64,000 nucleotides of DNA. Origin: Annona cherimola (lineage: Eukaryota; Streptophyta; Magnoliopsida; Magnoliales; Annonaceae). The stretch lies in contig CM059973.1 of the NCBI GenBank assembly GCA_030490835.1, positions 50,596,008 through 50,660,007 of the forward strand, in the 5' to 3' direction. How positions within the stretch are numbered: the stretch's first letter is position 1; each line of letters opens with the position of its first letter. Shown in pieces: positions 23,626 to 33,639 of the stretch. The notes below the pieces were generated by a model that searched no databases, was not told the DNA's origin, and worked only from the letters and a program-made list of their open reading frames with translations. The position numbers and the translations under genes were made by a program.

Positions 23626-25329
23626 TGTTGAAAATATGTGGAATATAAGCTAAATATATATTTTGATGATTAACAAATCAATTTAAGTAAGTCTTGGCTA
23701 CTAACATGTTTGTGGAAGTGTTTAAGGGACATATATTTGAAGAAAATAGATCATGGAAGGATAAGTCGATTCCCAAGTCGACTCAGGCATCGACTTAAGG
23801 CCAAGTCGATCCCCAAGTCGACTCCAACATCAACTTCAATGCGCCAAATCCTTCCAGAGTTGAAAATGGAGAGCTGAACTGCCGAAGTCGCAAACGAAGT
23901 CGACTTCGCATGCGACTTGGGTCGAAGTCGCAGACCAAGTCGACTCCAGTATCGACTTCAACATGACTAAACCTTCCAGAGTTGAAGTCCAGACCCCGAA
24001 GTGCCGAAGTCGCACCCCAAGTCGACTCCACTTGCGACTTGAGGTGAAGTCGCAGACGAAGTCGACTCCGGCATCGACTTCGATCGGGCAGAGGGGATAT
24101 TTCAGAAGACAAGCTGAGATTAACTGATTTCAAGACAAACTTGTATGAAGATGAAGATCAAGTCAACCTAGATGCTCAAACTGAAACATATGAAGACTAA
24201 TCCAAGTCCAAGCAAGATGCATAAACTCAACCAAGAACTTGTTCAAGATTACATGATTCAAGACTCATGGATTCAAGGCTTGCAAAACATGGAGCTAATG
24301 AAAGCAAGCTAAAGTGAAGACACAATGATTCAAAAAGAAATGAAAAATGCAAAAGAACTAAAGGCATGGAGAAGCCTAAGCAAAACAAAAAGCATCCCGA
24401 AGTCTTTCAAGTTCATCAAGCTATCTGCCGAGGTGAAGTCGCACCCGAAGTCGACTCCACCTGCGACTTGGGTCAAGTCGAAGACCAAGTCGACCCAATC
24501 TGGAACTTGAAGACGCTGCGAACTAGTGAAGTCGCACCCGAAGTCGACTCCATCTGCGACTTGGGCGAAGTCGCACCCGAAGTCAACTCCACCTGCGACT
24601 TGGGTCGCAACGGTCGGAAATTATTCGAACATTAGCGCATTTAATGCGCGCCACCTACCTTCAAACGTTCGGATTCCCTCTAAAATTATAAAAGGCAGTC
24701 ATTGTGGACGAGGGAAGTAGCTGAAAATCATTAAGTGTGCATAACTCCCATCTTCAAGAGCATTAAAGAGATCAAGCCAATCCAAAGAAGAAGAACTTTG
24801 CTTCAAACTGCTAGAGCTCAACTTCTGAATCCTCAAAGCCAATTCTACGAGTTCTTCTTTGCGCCAAACTGCTTCTACACAACTGTAACGTGTAGATTCC
24901 TTTGTTATTTCATTTGATTGTATTAAACTTGATTTAGTTTGAGGAACTAAGATCAAGTGTAAGCAAAGTAGTGTGTGATTGGAGTGGAACTCATCACCTA
25001 CTTGTGCTGAGATTTGTTGAAGTCCCCTAGAGCTGGAATCTAGAAGAGAGCAGTGGCTCTAATTGTATTTGAAGAATACAATAGTGGAACCCAAGTCACA
25101 AGGAGTGTGAGCTTGGAAGAGTGGAGTAGGGAGGTTGCCCGAACCACTATAAAAATCTTGTGTGCTTGATTTATATTTCTGCTCTCTACATTATATTGTT
25201 TTCCATTTCATTTCATCAATCAAGGGGATTAAACTTTCAAGGGGTTAAGTTTTTAATTTACCAAAGAATTTTATAAGAACCCAATTCACCCCTCCCCTCT
25301 TGGGTTTTGCCATTAACTCGGGACCATCA
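23626..25329 (+). mobile_element. P-family solo LTR, plus orientation
   Basis: Starts TGTTGAAAATATGTGG and ends ACTCGGGACCATCA; both ends differ slightly from the family TGTTGG...CCAACA. Contains the palindromic array (23765-24610), the TATA box at 24687-24695 and the conserved R/U5 sequence GAACCACTATAAAAATCTTG near 25140. The sister LTR shows the empty site at about 6821-6840 (TTAGTTATTTTTTACATTA). Only AT is duplicated around the insertion, so the usual 5-bp TSD has been lost or altered. Confidence 0.85.
24687..24695 (+). promoter_or_regulatory. TATA box of P LTR
   Basis: TATAAAAGG, about 80 bp after the end of the palindromic array. Other copies have TATAAATAG on the minus strand at 1852-1860, 30245-30253 and 50619-50627. 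This fixes U3-R-U5 orientation for the family and puts the palindromic array upstream of transcription start. Confidence 0.65.
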
Positions 25330-26415
25330 ATTTTTTACATCAATTTTTACATCTTGGCCATCAACAAACCTTGATATACACATTCAACATTGAATTCCTA
25401 CACATCATGTTTCATCATATAACATAAAATTCTATGGCATTCATATCATGTTAGGTGTACATCCATCATTCGTCAATATTTTTTTCAACAGTTCAATGTA
25501 CACCAATCCATATCACATATCGATAGTATATAATTTCATAAATAACATTCTTCATCATACAGATGCATATACAAGAGTTCATGAAATCATAATCCTTTAT
25601 TTAACTTGCTCTCCTCCTTTGTAGCCATCTTTGCACCTATCTTAGGGTTTGGAACAAAATCGTGAGTATAAGAGTATAAACTCAATAAGCAAGCTGCATA
25701 GTTTTCAGGCAAAGTTTTCATTTAAGTAAACATCTTTAAAACTAACATTATACTCACTCATGGGTATATTATGAAAAATGCAACATCATAACTATCATGG
25801 GTATATCATGAATAATGTAATGTATTATTATCATCATAAACATGAACATCATATGATGGTACGCTAGCTAGGCGACCATCCATCATCCTACTCCCATCTC
25901 AGGGATGGCGCCGCCGGCCTTTAGCCTACCTTAGTGACTTGGTCATACTAGAGGGGGACAATTGGTCCGCTTATACCTTTTAAGTGGACATAGTACCTTG
26001 TGCACCATGAACATAAATGTAGACATGGACGTAGACATGCTAGCACGATTTTCATGAATAAACATTTGAGCCATAGTTTATCAACATCATTTCATAAAAT
26101 ATTGTACAAGTACATTTGCAAGAGTTATAGGGATGACCATCCTTAAATAATTACCAAAGCATTTAAACATCAATTTGAAAGATATATTCAAAGCATTTAA
26201 ATATTAATTTGCAATATTTTATCAACATTTTAAGGAAGAGGGTTTTCAAAATTTTCTTGCTGATGCGCACCAAGTGCTTGTCGTTAAGAGCACTGTGATC
26301 ACCAGTTTAATTAAAATTAACTGAAACACATTAAAGCTACCACTATATGGATGATAGTGTAGAATAACGGTGAGTCGGGTCGAATCCACAGAGAGGCGAT
26401 GTAGTTTTGAATTGT

Positions 26416-26990
26416 TTTTAAGAGAAAAAGAAGGTATAGAGAAGAGAGAGAAAAAGAAAGAGAGAAGAGAGAAGGGAGAGAAAGAAGAGAGACGTTGGAG
26501 AGAGAAAAGAAAAGAGAAATTAGAAGAAATTAGAGAGAGAAAGAGAGAAGAGAGAAAAAGACAAGAGAGAAAGACGTTAGAGAGAGAGAGAAGAAGAAAT
26601 TAGATAGATAAGAGAGAAGAGAGAGAAAGAGAGAAGAGAGAAAGAGAAGAGAGAGAGAGAGAAAAGGAAAGAAATTAAGAGAGAGGAGAGAGAGAGACGT
26701 TAGAGAGAGAGAGAAGAAGAAATTAGAGAGAGAAAGAGAGAAGAGAGAGAAAGAGAGAAGAGAGAAAGAGGAGAGAGAGAAAGAGAAGAGAGAGAAAGAA
26801 AAGGAAAGAAATTAAGAGAGAGGAAAGAGAGACGTTAGAGAGAGAGAGAAAAAGAAAAGAGAAAATAGAAGAAATTAGAGAGAGAAAGAGAGAAGAGAGA
26901 AAGAGAAGAGAGAAGAGAGAGAAAGAGAGAAGAGAGAAAAGAAATGAAAATAGAAGAAATTGGAGAGAAAAAAAGGGAGACAAGAAGCTA
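26416..26990. repeat. Long GA-rich purine tract, first LTR copy
   Basis: Almost uninterrupted purine sequence of GAGA, GAAGA and GGAGA words with recurring AGACGTT and GAAATTAGA islands that mark an internal repeat of about 120-150 bp. The second copy is at 33800-34375. Frames through it give spurious Arg/Glu/Lys-rich or Ser/Leu/Phe-rich peptides. The two copies differ mainly by small indels. Confidence 0.9.
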
Positions 26991-27395
26991 AAAGAAATTA
27001 TAATTAGCTAACAACTTAATTAAAACTATTCTAAGAAAGCAATAAAAGCTATGAAATTTAACTATTAAAGCAGGAAAGAGAATTACATTAAATTTAATCT
27101 AAAAATTACAAAACATAAAGCAGTAAATCTAATCTAAAAATTAAAACTACAAATTAAAAATTAACAACTACGAAACGCTACCAACTATAATGCAGAAAAA
27201 TAAAATGCACATCACCCATATAAAAGCGAATCTCCACGTAATGGAATTTTTATTGCTTGGCCCCACCTCCTTGCTACGGGTCCCACAAAAACGGGTCCCA
27301 CCCACTTGCTAGGGGTCCCACAAAATGGGTCCCACCCAAGGGGGAAAAGAGGAGTGTATAGGGTATGGGGTCTTTCCTTGGGATGAGTGGAGGCT

Positions 27396-27404
27396 CTTTT
27401 ATAG
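27396..27404 (-). promoter_or_regulatory. TATA box, 3' LTR of young Athila-type element
   Basis: CTATAAAAG on the minus strand, between the GC-rich U3 island and repeated GGGTCCCAC words (27285-27345). The identical sequence is at 34784-34792 in the 5' LTR, where it would drive the element. Confidence 0.65.
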
Positions 27405-27569
27405 TTGTGGGAGGGCACCCCTTTTCCATTTGGCTTCCGATGTGGGATTTTCTGCATTGCCATATTGCTTCTTGACTTTGCTGGTTTGTTCACGACGGAT
27501 GACTGCCGTGGACTCAGACGATGAGATGTAGAGCCGAATCCGTTCTGCTTGATTGGGAAACTATTGGTT

Positions 27570-28275
27570 GGAGCTTCAGCTTTGGATTGATTTAATAATG
27601 CTTAGAATTAACGGGGAAGGAGGATCGTGCAGCTGCGACTTGGTGCTTGGCCGATGGACGCAATTTGCTGTCAATTGGGACGGCTGGATGCATAAGAAGA
27701 GAAAAGTGGCTGCTTGTATTTGGGCGTGATGGAAGGGCAGCTGCTCGAAATCTTCCCCTCCTCGGCGGTGGCCATTCGCTCCTCCGTCGCTCTCAACCAA
27801 ATGCACCCGGCCGTGAAGCTGAGCAGGAGGATAAGGATTTGTTTCATTGGAAGCCAGTTCCAGGGATGGATCTGGCACAGTTCCATTAACGGGGGATGGA
27901 TTTGGGCGTTGAATTTCCATGGCTGCCGCTAATTGCTGAAATTAAAGGGTGCAGCTACCGATTTTTGCTTGAATGGGTGGGCACGAGCTGCTGCCGTTGA
28001 TGGGTGCTGGTTCTGCTATTGCTTGGATTGGGGAAGACGGAGACGAGGAGACGATCAGGCCGGAGCTTTGAGGTGGGTTCCTGCTGCAATGGATCTGGGC
28101 TGGCCGGTTTTATCGCTGCCGGCGAAGAGGAAGTGCTGCCGATTTTGTTGTGGCTGCCGGATTTGGGCGAGATGGTGGAGAAGAGGGTGTTTTTGGCTTG
28201 CGGCAGAGCTGCTGGTCGGAGGAGACGATGGAGCACCAAACTGGTGCTCCGGCGGTATATAGGAATTTGGTGACC
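27570..28275. other. GC-rich island in U3, first copy
   Basis: About 700 bp clearly richer in G+C than the AT-rich surroundings. It has several overlapping ORFs of 70-114 codons on both strands. None shows a recognisable domain, and both strands are equally open, as expected from GC content alone. The second copy is 34958-35663. It may be captured host sequence, but I cannot name a source. Confidence 0.6.
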
Positions 28276-28757
28276 TGCAGTGCATTTAAACACGAATTAA
28301 AATATTGATTCTTGGCCAAATAATTTCAAAATCGTCATCTATCTTCTAAATTTAATATATATATATATATATTTAACTTCTTTTGAATTCGTTTTATCAA
28401 TTAATTTATTATAGTCTATTTTGTTCCCTATATTTTGAAATATAATTGGGGAGATATGTATGTTTTACCCAATTAAACTATTTTATAATTTTGCCCGAGT
28501 TATGCTAATACTATTTCAAAGTTATATATATATATATATTTGTTAGACCAATTTAATTTTACCATAGCATGTATCATTATCTTTGTAATTTTATATTTTT
28601 AAAATATTGCAAAATGACCATTTTATAGCAAAATTAAAGATTCTATCGAAAATATGATTTTCATGAAATTCCACTTAAAACATGTATTTATTTAACATTT
28701 TAATATTTAATTGTGCAAATTTAATATGAAATTAAATGAAAATTTTTAGACTTATCA

Positions 28758-28771
28758 CACCCCCCAACTTA
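28758..28771 (-). promoter_or_regulatory. Polypurine tract of the young Athila-type element
   Basis: Minus-strand AAGTTGGGGGGTG immediately precedes the TGATAAGTC LTR start. It matches AAGTTTGGGGGTG of the plus-strand Athila-type element at 46206-46218. Confidence 0.85.
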
Positions 28772-29097
28772 AATATTGTTAGTCGCTTAGCAATAGAAAT
28801 AGTTTAATACAATTTTTTTTATGGTGTACTATTAATTTTATAAAAATCTAGGTGCACTGCTAATGATGATAAGAAGTTTTAGAAGTAAATTTTCTTTAGT
28901 AAATATGAGTAAAAATATCTCATGATGCATAAAAGAGTATATAGCACGTGTATTTGTGTTCTAATGAACAAATGGGCATTAAATAAATTATTTTCAGCTA
29001 ATCCAAGCTAAGCAAGAGTCATATCAAAATTATGATAGTGACAGTTAATATATCTCTCTCTTTTTTCTTTTTTTCTTTTTTTTCATCATTTTTTTCT

Positions 29098-29253
29098 CCC
29101 CTCACCATATTTCAGGGTATCTAGGGATTTTTTTTTTTAATTTTATTTTCAACATGTTTTTCTTCCCCTCACCATATTTCAGGATATCTGGGGTTTTATA
29201 TTTTTTTCTATTTTTTTTATTCTCCCCTCACCGTATTTCAGGGTATCTAGGGA
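29098..29253 (-). repeat. Three-copy 3' UTR motif GATACCCTGAAATATGG
   Basis: Minus-strand copies of AGATACCCTGAAATATGGTG (with small variants) at about 29098-29127, 29166-29193 and 29224-29253, separated by T-rich runs on the plus strand. They lie about 340-500 bp upstream of the polypurine tract. The same motif occurs twice, at the corresponding place, in the other Athila-type element (45721-45802). Confidence 0.85.
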
Positions 29254-29620
29254 TTTTTTTTTTATAACTAACAGCTATCAATTGCAATGATATTAACTGT
29301 TACTTGTTTGGATGAGAGAGAAAAATTTTATTATCATGATGCCCACAACATTCATTGGTGTGTAAGTGTGTTTAGTGCTAATAAAATTTTTAAAACACCA
29401 TGAAAATATTTTTAAAAATATGACTAATTCCAATTTGCTTCTTCACTTACTCTCAAACACAGCAAATGCACTTTGATTTATCTCTATATTTATGTATATA
29501 TATTTTATTTTTATTATTATTATTTTTTAAATATATTATCAAGTTAAACAAATCAGACCCCCAACTTAAATATCGCTATCTTTAGTAAATTCATGAAAAT
29601 AAAATAGCAGGGAAAGAGAC

Positions 29621-31280
29621 TGTTGGTCCCAAGTTGATGGCAAAACCCAAGAGAGGAGGGGTGAATTGGGTATTTAAAAATTATATCTTAAACAGAAGCT
29701 TATCCCCGGATTAATCCAGTCCCCTTAATGGAGAAATGAAATGGAAAGCAATATAAATAGCAGAAGTATAAATCAAGCACACAGGATTTTTATAGTGGTT
29801 CGGGCAACCTCCCTACTCCACTCTTCCAAGCTCACACTCTTTGTGACTTGGGTTCCACTATTGTATTCTCTTAATACAATTAGAGCCACTGCTCTCTTCT
29901 AGATTCCAGCTCTAGGTGGCATCAACAAAACACAGCACAAGTAGGTGATGAGTCACACTCCAAACACACACTACTTTGCTTATACTTGATCTTAGTTCCT
30001 CAAACTAAATCAAGTTTAACACATACAACAGAAAGAATAGGAAAACTACACTTTACAGATGTGTAGAAGCAGTTTGGCGCAGAGAAGAACTTGTTGAAAT
30101 GGCTTTGTATGATCAGTAGTTGAGCTCTTGCAGTTTGAAGCAAAGTTCTTCCTCTTTAGTTGGCTTGATCTCTTTAAAGCTCTTGTAGATGGTAGTTATG
30201 CACTCTTAATGATTTTCAGCTTCTTCCCTCGTCCACCATGAATGCTATTTATAATTTTGGAGGGAATCCGAACGTTAGAGGGTAGGTGGCGCGCATTTAA
30301 TGCGCTAACGTTCGAATAAATTTCGACCGTTGCGACCCAAGTCGCATGTGGAGTCGACTTCGGATGCGACTTCGCCCAAGTCGCAGATGGAGTCGACTTC
30401 GGGTGCGACTTCGCTTCACCGTCGCAACTTCAAGTTTCAGTCAGGGTCGACTTGGTCATCAACTTGACCCAAGTCGCAGGTGAAGTCGACTTCGGGTGCG
30501 ACTTCACCTTGTCAGGTTCCAAGTCTGAGTCTGAGTCGACTTTGGCTTTCGACTTCAACTCAAGTTGATCATGGAGTCGACTTGGGTTGCGACTTGACTT
30601 GGTCTTTGCAAAATATGCTTTGTTCTTCATTTGATCTTCCTCTATCTTGCTTGGCTTGTTTCCTTGATGATTCTTAGGAGAGCCTGAGTTTTGAATCATG
30701 CGCCTTGTTTTGCATTTGACTCAGTTGGTCTTTAAAACTTGATAGACTTGATTTGATCTTGATCTTGAAGCTTTGCTTTGATCTTGAGTGAGGGATTCCT
30801 TGAATAGGCTTTGAAACTGCATCTTTGAAGTCTGAACTTCTCAAGTCGAAGTTGGAGTCGACCTCGTCTGCGACTTCGCCCAAGTCGCACCTGGAGTCGA
30901 CTTCGCCTGCGACTTCGTCATGTCCGTTTCCACTTTTTCAACTCTGGACGCTTGAAGTCGATGCTGGAGTCGACTTCGTCTGCGACTTGGTTTCCTAAGT
31001 CGCACCTGGAGTCGACTTGGCCTGCGACTTCACTTGCTTGTTTTCTATTTTCAATGCTATCCACCTTTTGCCATTTGAAGTCGCTTGTGAAGTCGACTTA
31101 GGTATCGACTTCACCCCAAGTCGAAGTCCAAGTCGACTTGGTAATCGACTTGACTTCTTTGTTTTCCTTAAACACTTGGCAAACTCATTAGTACACTTTA
31201 TATACTCAAATTAGTCTTTGTTTAATCATCAAAACTTATGCTTTGGTCAATTTGTTTTGTTTTGAACATTGTTTCCAACA
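29621..31280 (-). mobile_element. P-family solo LTR with TSD GAGAC
   Basis: 1660 bp, TGTTGGTCCC start and GTTTCCAACA end, flanked by GAGAC at 29616-29620 and 31281-31285. TATA box on the minus strand at 30245-30253; palindromic array at 30335-31160. It lies inside an element with LTRs about 99 percent identical, so it inserted and recombined to a solo LTR recently. Confidence 0.93.
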
Positions 31281-31370
31281 GAGACAACCTGGGGTTTAAT
31301 GATCTGATGAAATTGGTGCAGCTTTTACCTGAAAAGAAAACTAACGGAAAAGAGATATATATACACATGT

Positions 31371-31394
31371 TGGGTTGCCTCCCAACCAGCGCTA
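31371..31394 (-). other. Conserved TGGGAGGCAACCCA motif
   Basis: On the minus strand TTAGCGCTGG then TTGGGAGGCAACCCA, just after the end of the gag-like ORF. The other Athila-type element has TTAGTGCTGAA then TGGGAGGCAACCCA at 42850-42873, also after its gag ORF. Function is unknown; the end is partly self-complementary (TGGG...CCCA). Confidence 0.75.
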
Positions 31395-31429
31395 AGTTTT
31401 ACGTCTTCAGCCAGACGTAATGATTCATG

Positions 31430-33131
31430 TTATCCAATTCCTGCTCTGTAAAATTTTTTAACACTATGTAGATTATTTATTATTTTCATGTATTCATGCT
31501 CAAAAGTTGTGAATGAATCATTAATGACGTTTAATATGTAACATTCTTCAACTTGATCTAAATTATTTATTGAACTATTACCTAATGGGAGCATGATTTT
31601 ATTTTGGGTTAAACAAGGTTCCGTTTGAATACAACGCTCTTTGAGAAATTGATTATAATTTAGAATATATTGAATAACATCAAAGAGTGAAATTTTAATT
31701 TGAACCTGTTCAAATATTTGAATCATCTCTTCCTTTTTCATTAATCCATCTATGCTAATGAGCTCATCTTTAAAAGTGCTTGAAATAACAGGTATGTACT
31801 TTTCAAAATTTTCATTAATAATTTCATTTTCTTCTCCCCCCAACTTATCCTCAAAAGATTCTTTATTTCTCACATCAACATTAATTTGGTAATGATCTCT
31901 ATCATCCATTTGATACCTATTATCAATCTCCTCAATATTGTCTTGATCTTTTTCTTCTTCAAATTTATCATTAATCAATTTTTCATTATTTTCTATAATA
32001 TTTTCTTGATTGCGAAGAGAGGAATTCTCATTAAGTGTATGATCTGAGAAACCGTCACTACATAATGTTGTAATTATTATCAAATTTTCAGATAATAAAT
32101 TTTCTGATAGTAATTGATCTGATTGAGTTTGATAATCAAAATGATTTATTGGAGTGATAGTTGATTCATTAGTTTCCTCTCCACATAATGTTTCTACAAT
32201 ATATTCATCATTTATTTTCAAATTGTCTTTCTTTTGACCTAGCATTTGTTTGTTAAGGGATTCAGCTTCTAAAGCAGTTTGAAATGCTAAGTCATTTTCA
32301 AAATATGGATTTTCTAATGGTATTGAATCTAATTGATTTTGAACAATTCGAGTAATAAACTAGATTATCAATTTGGTCAGTATAAAATTCTTCTTCTCCT
32401 CCCTTCTTCATGGCTACTATTCCTTGATGATCTGTCGTCTTAGAAAATGATTGTTGGCCGGAAAGGAATTGTTGATCTAATCTTTCGAATCCTCCTTCTA
32501 AGTCATCTAAGTGAGGAGATTGTTGATAATCTACTTGATCTGATGAAAAATCTGAAAAGTCCTCTTGTGAGTGTAAATACAAATTTTTATAATGTTCAAC
32601 TCGATTTAGGCACTCTGAAAATTTATTTTCTATGGTTTGAAAGCCATCGAGAAAAATATTTTTTAGTTCTTCAATTTCCTCATTATAATTATATGTTTGA
32701 TGAAGAGATTGGTTAATAGGTTGAGGTGATGAAAAATTTTCTTCAGGATATACAGGTGGCCCATATGCATTTTCATAATGATTAGATTGATATTGATAAT
32801 TCGAAAATTGACTTTGCTCAGGTGGCCACTGGGTTTGTAGATATGGAGGGTAGGGTTGCATTTGTTGGTTTGTCCAAGAAGTATTTGGACAACTCAATTC
32901 TGAGTTATATGTATGTGAAAATGAATTGTAATTATGTGTAGGGAACTCATGAAAATCTTGAACTTGTTCTTGAACTGGTAAAGATTGAGTCTCATTAGAA
33001 TATGTCGTTTGAAAAGGAATCGATGTATTTAAGAATGAACTATTTGAGTTTTGATAGGCAAGTATATCATTAATCTTTTGGTTTAATTCTTCTAACTTAC
33101 CTAACTGCTGATCAATAAAGTTCATGTCCAT
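31430..33131 (-). pseudogene. Gag/pro-like ORF of the young Athila-type element
   Basis: Two open stretches, 277 codons (33131-32298) and 271 codons (32245-31430). Coding-like sequence in the second frame continues upstream past its first ATG to about 32360, so a single-base frameshift near 32350-32365 probably split one ORF of roughly 560 codons. The first part starts MDMNFIDQQLGKLEELNQKI (coiled-coil-like) and then is rich in Gln, Asn, Tyr and Pro. The second part is acidic and holds LFDVIQYILNYNQFLKERC, which resembles the stretch between gag and protease in Athila/Tat polyproteins (typically LLDAI...P.Y.KFLK..C). No zinc knuckle or protease active site follows. Confidence 0.7.
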
Positions 33132-33555
33132 TCTTTAATTTTAATTTAATTTTAATTTTTTTTTTAACTAGTAATTCATTTACTGAGAATAACTATGGTG
33201 TAATTAAATTCTATAACACTTCCTTTGGTCAGCCAGGTAAGAGGTGGGAGTGTGGGAGGCTCTCCTTGTATTCACAAGGTCCTAATTAAATAACCATAGA
33301 TCCACTTAGGCATTTGCCTTTAAACCTCTAGCCTAGACACCAACCTTTAGTTGTCAAATAGAAATTTAATTAGACGAAAGGTCTACTCAATAAATGGTCA
33401 CTAATTAAAAGTGGGAAAGGATCAACATTGGTAATCTAAAGTTCAAGTGCAGTAAGTAAAGAAAGCAAATAAATAAAGCAGTAAAGATTATACTATTGAA
33501 AGCAAGTAAAGGAAATTTAAAGCAACTAATAAAACAATTCAAACCTCAATACGCC

Positions 33556-33633
33556 TCCCCGGCAACGGCGCCAAAAACTTGATGCGCCGCTCCAGCAAAC
33601 CGAGGAAAACTTGGATCCCCGGCAACGGCGCCA
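33556..33633 (-). promoter_or_regulatory. Duplicated primer-binding site for tRNA-Asp
   Basis: TGGCGCCGTTGCCGGGGA on the minus strand, 18 bases complementary to the 3' end of plant tRNA-Asp(GTC), occurs twice: 33616-33633, six bases from the LTR, and 33556-33573. The repeat unit is 60 bp and carries the LTR tip TGATGCGC along with the site. This primer is typical of the Athila lineage. Confidence 0.9.
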
Positions 33634-33639
33634 AAAACT

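Larger units (their letters stand above)
26261..28757 (-). mobile_element. 3' LTR of the young Athila-type element
   Basis: 2497 bp. On the minus strand it starts TGATAAGTC and ends GGTGCGCATCA. U3 includes a GC-rich island (27570-28275); the TATA box is at 27396-27404; a long polypyrimidine tract on the transcribed strand lies at 26416-26990. The paired small ORFs in both LTRs are copies of each other and have no sign of selection. Confidence 0.9.

Noticed and set aside
26370..26983. Arg/Glu/Lys-rich and Ser/Leu/Phe-rich ORFs, repeated at 33749-34371
   Set aside because: They are translations of the GA-rich tract. Their identity between copies reflects LTR duplication.
27576..28319. Cluster of overlapping ORFs in the GC-rich island (again at 34964-35681)
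   Set aside because: Open in up to five frames because of composition, none with a recognisable domain or a conserved single frame.
31238..31420. 60-codon plus-strand ORF across the right end of the P LTR
   Set aside because: It crosses the LTR boundary and TSD, so it cannot be an inherited gene.
33556..33633. tRNA-Asp gene
   Set aside because: Only the last 18 bases of tRNA-Asp are matched and they adjoin an LTR; there is no cloverleaf. It is a primer-binding site, present twice.
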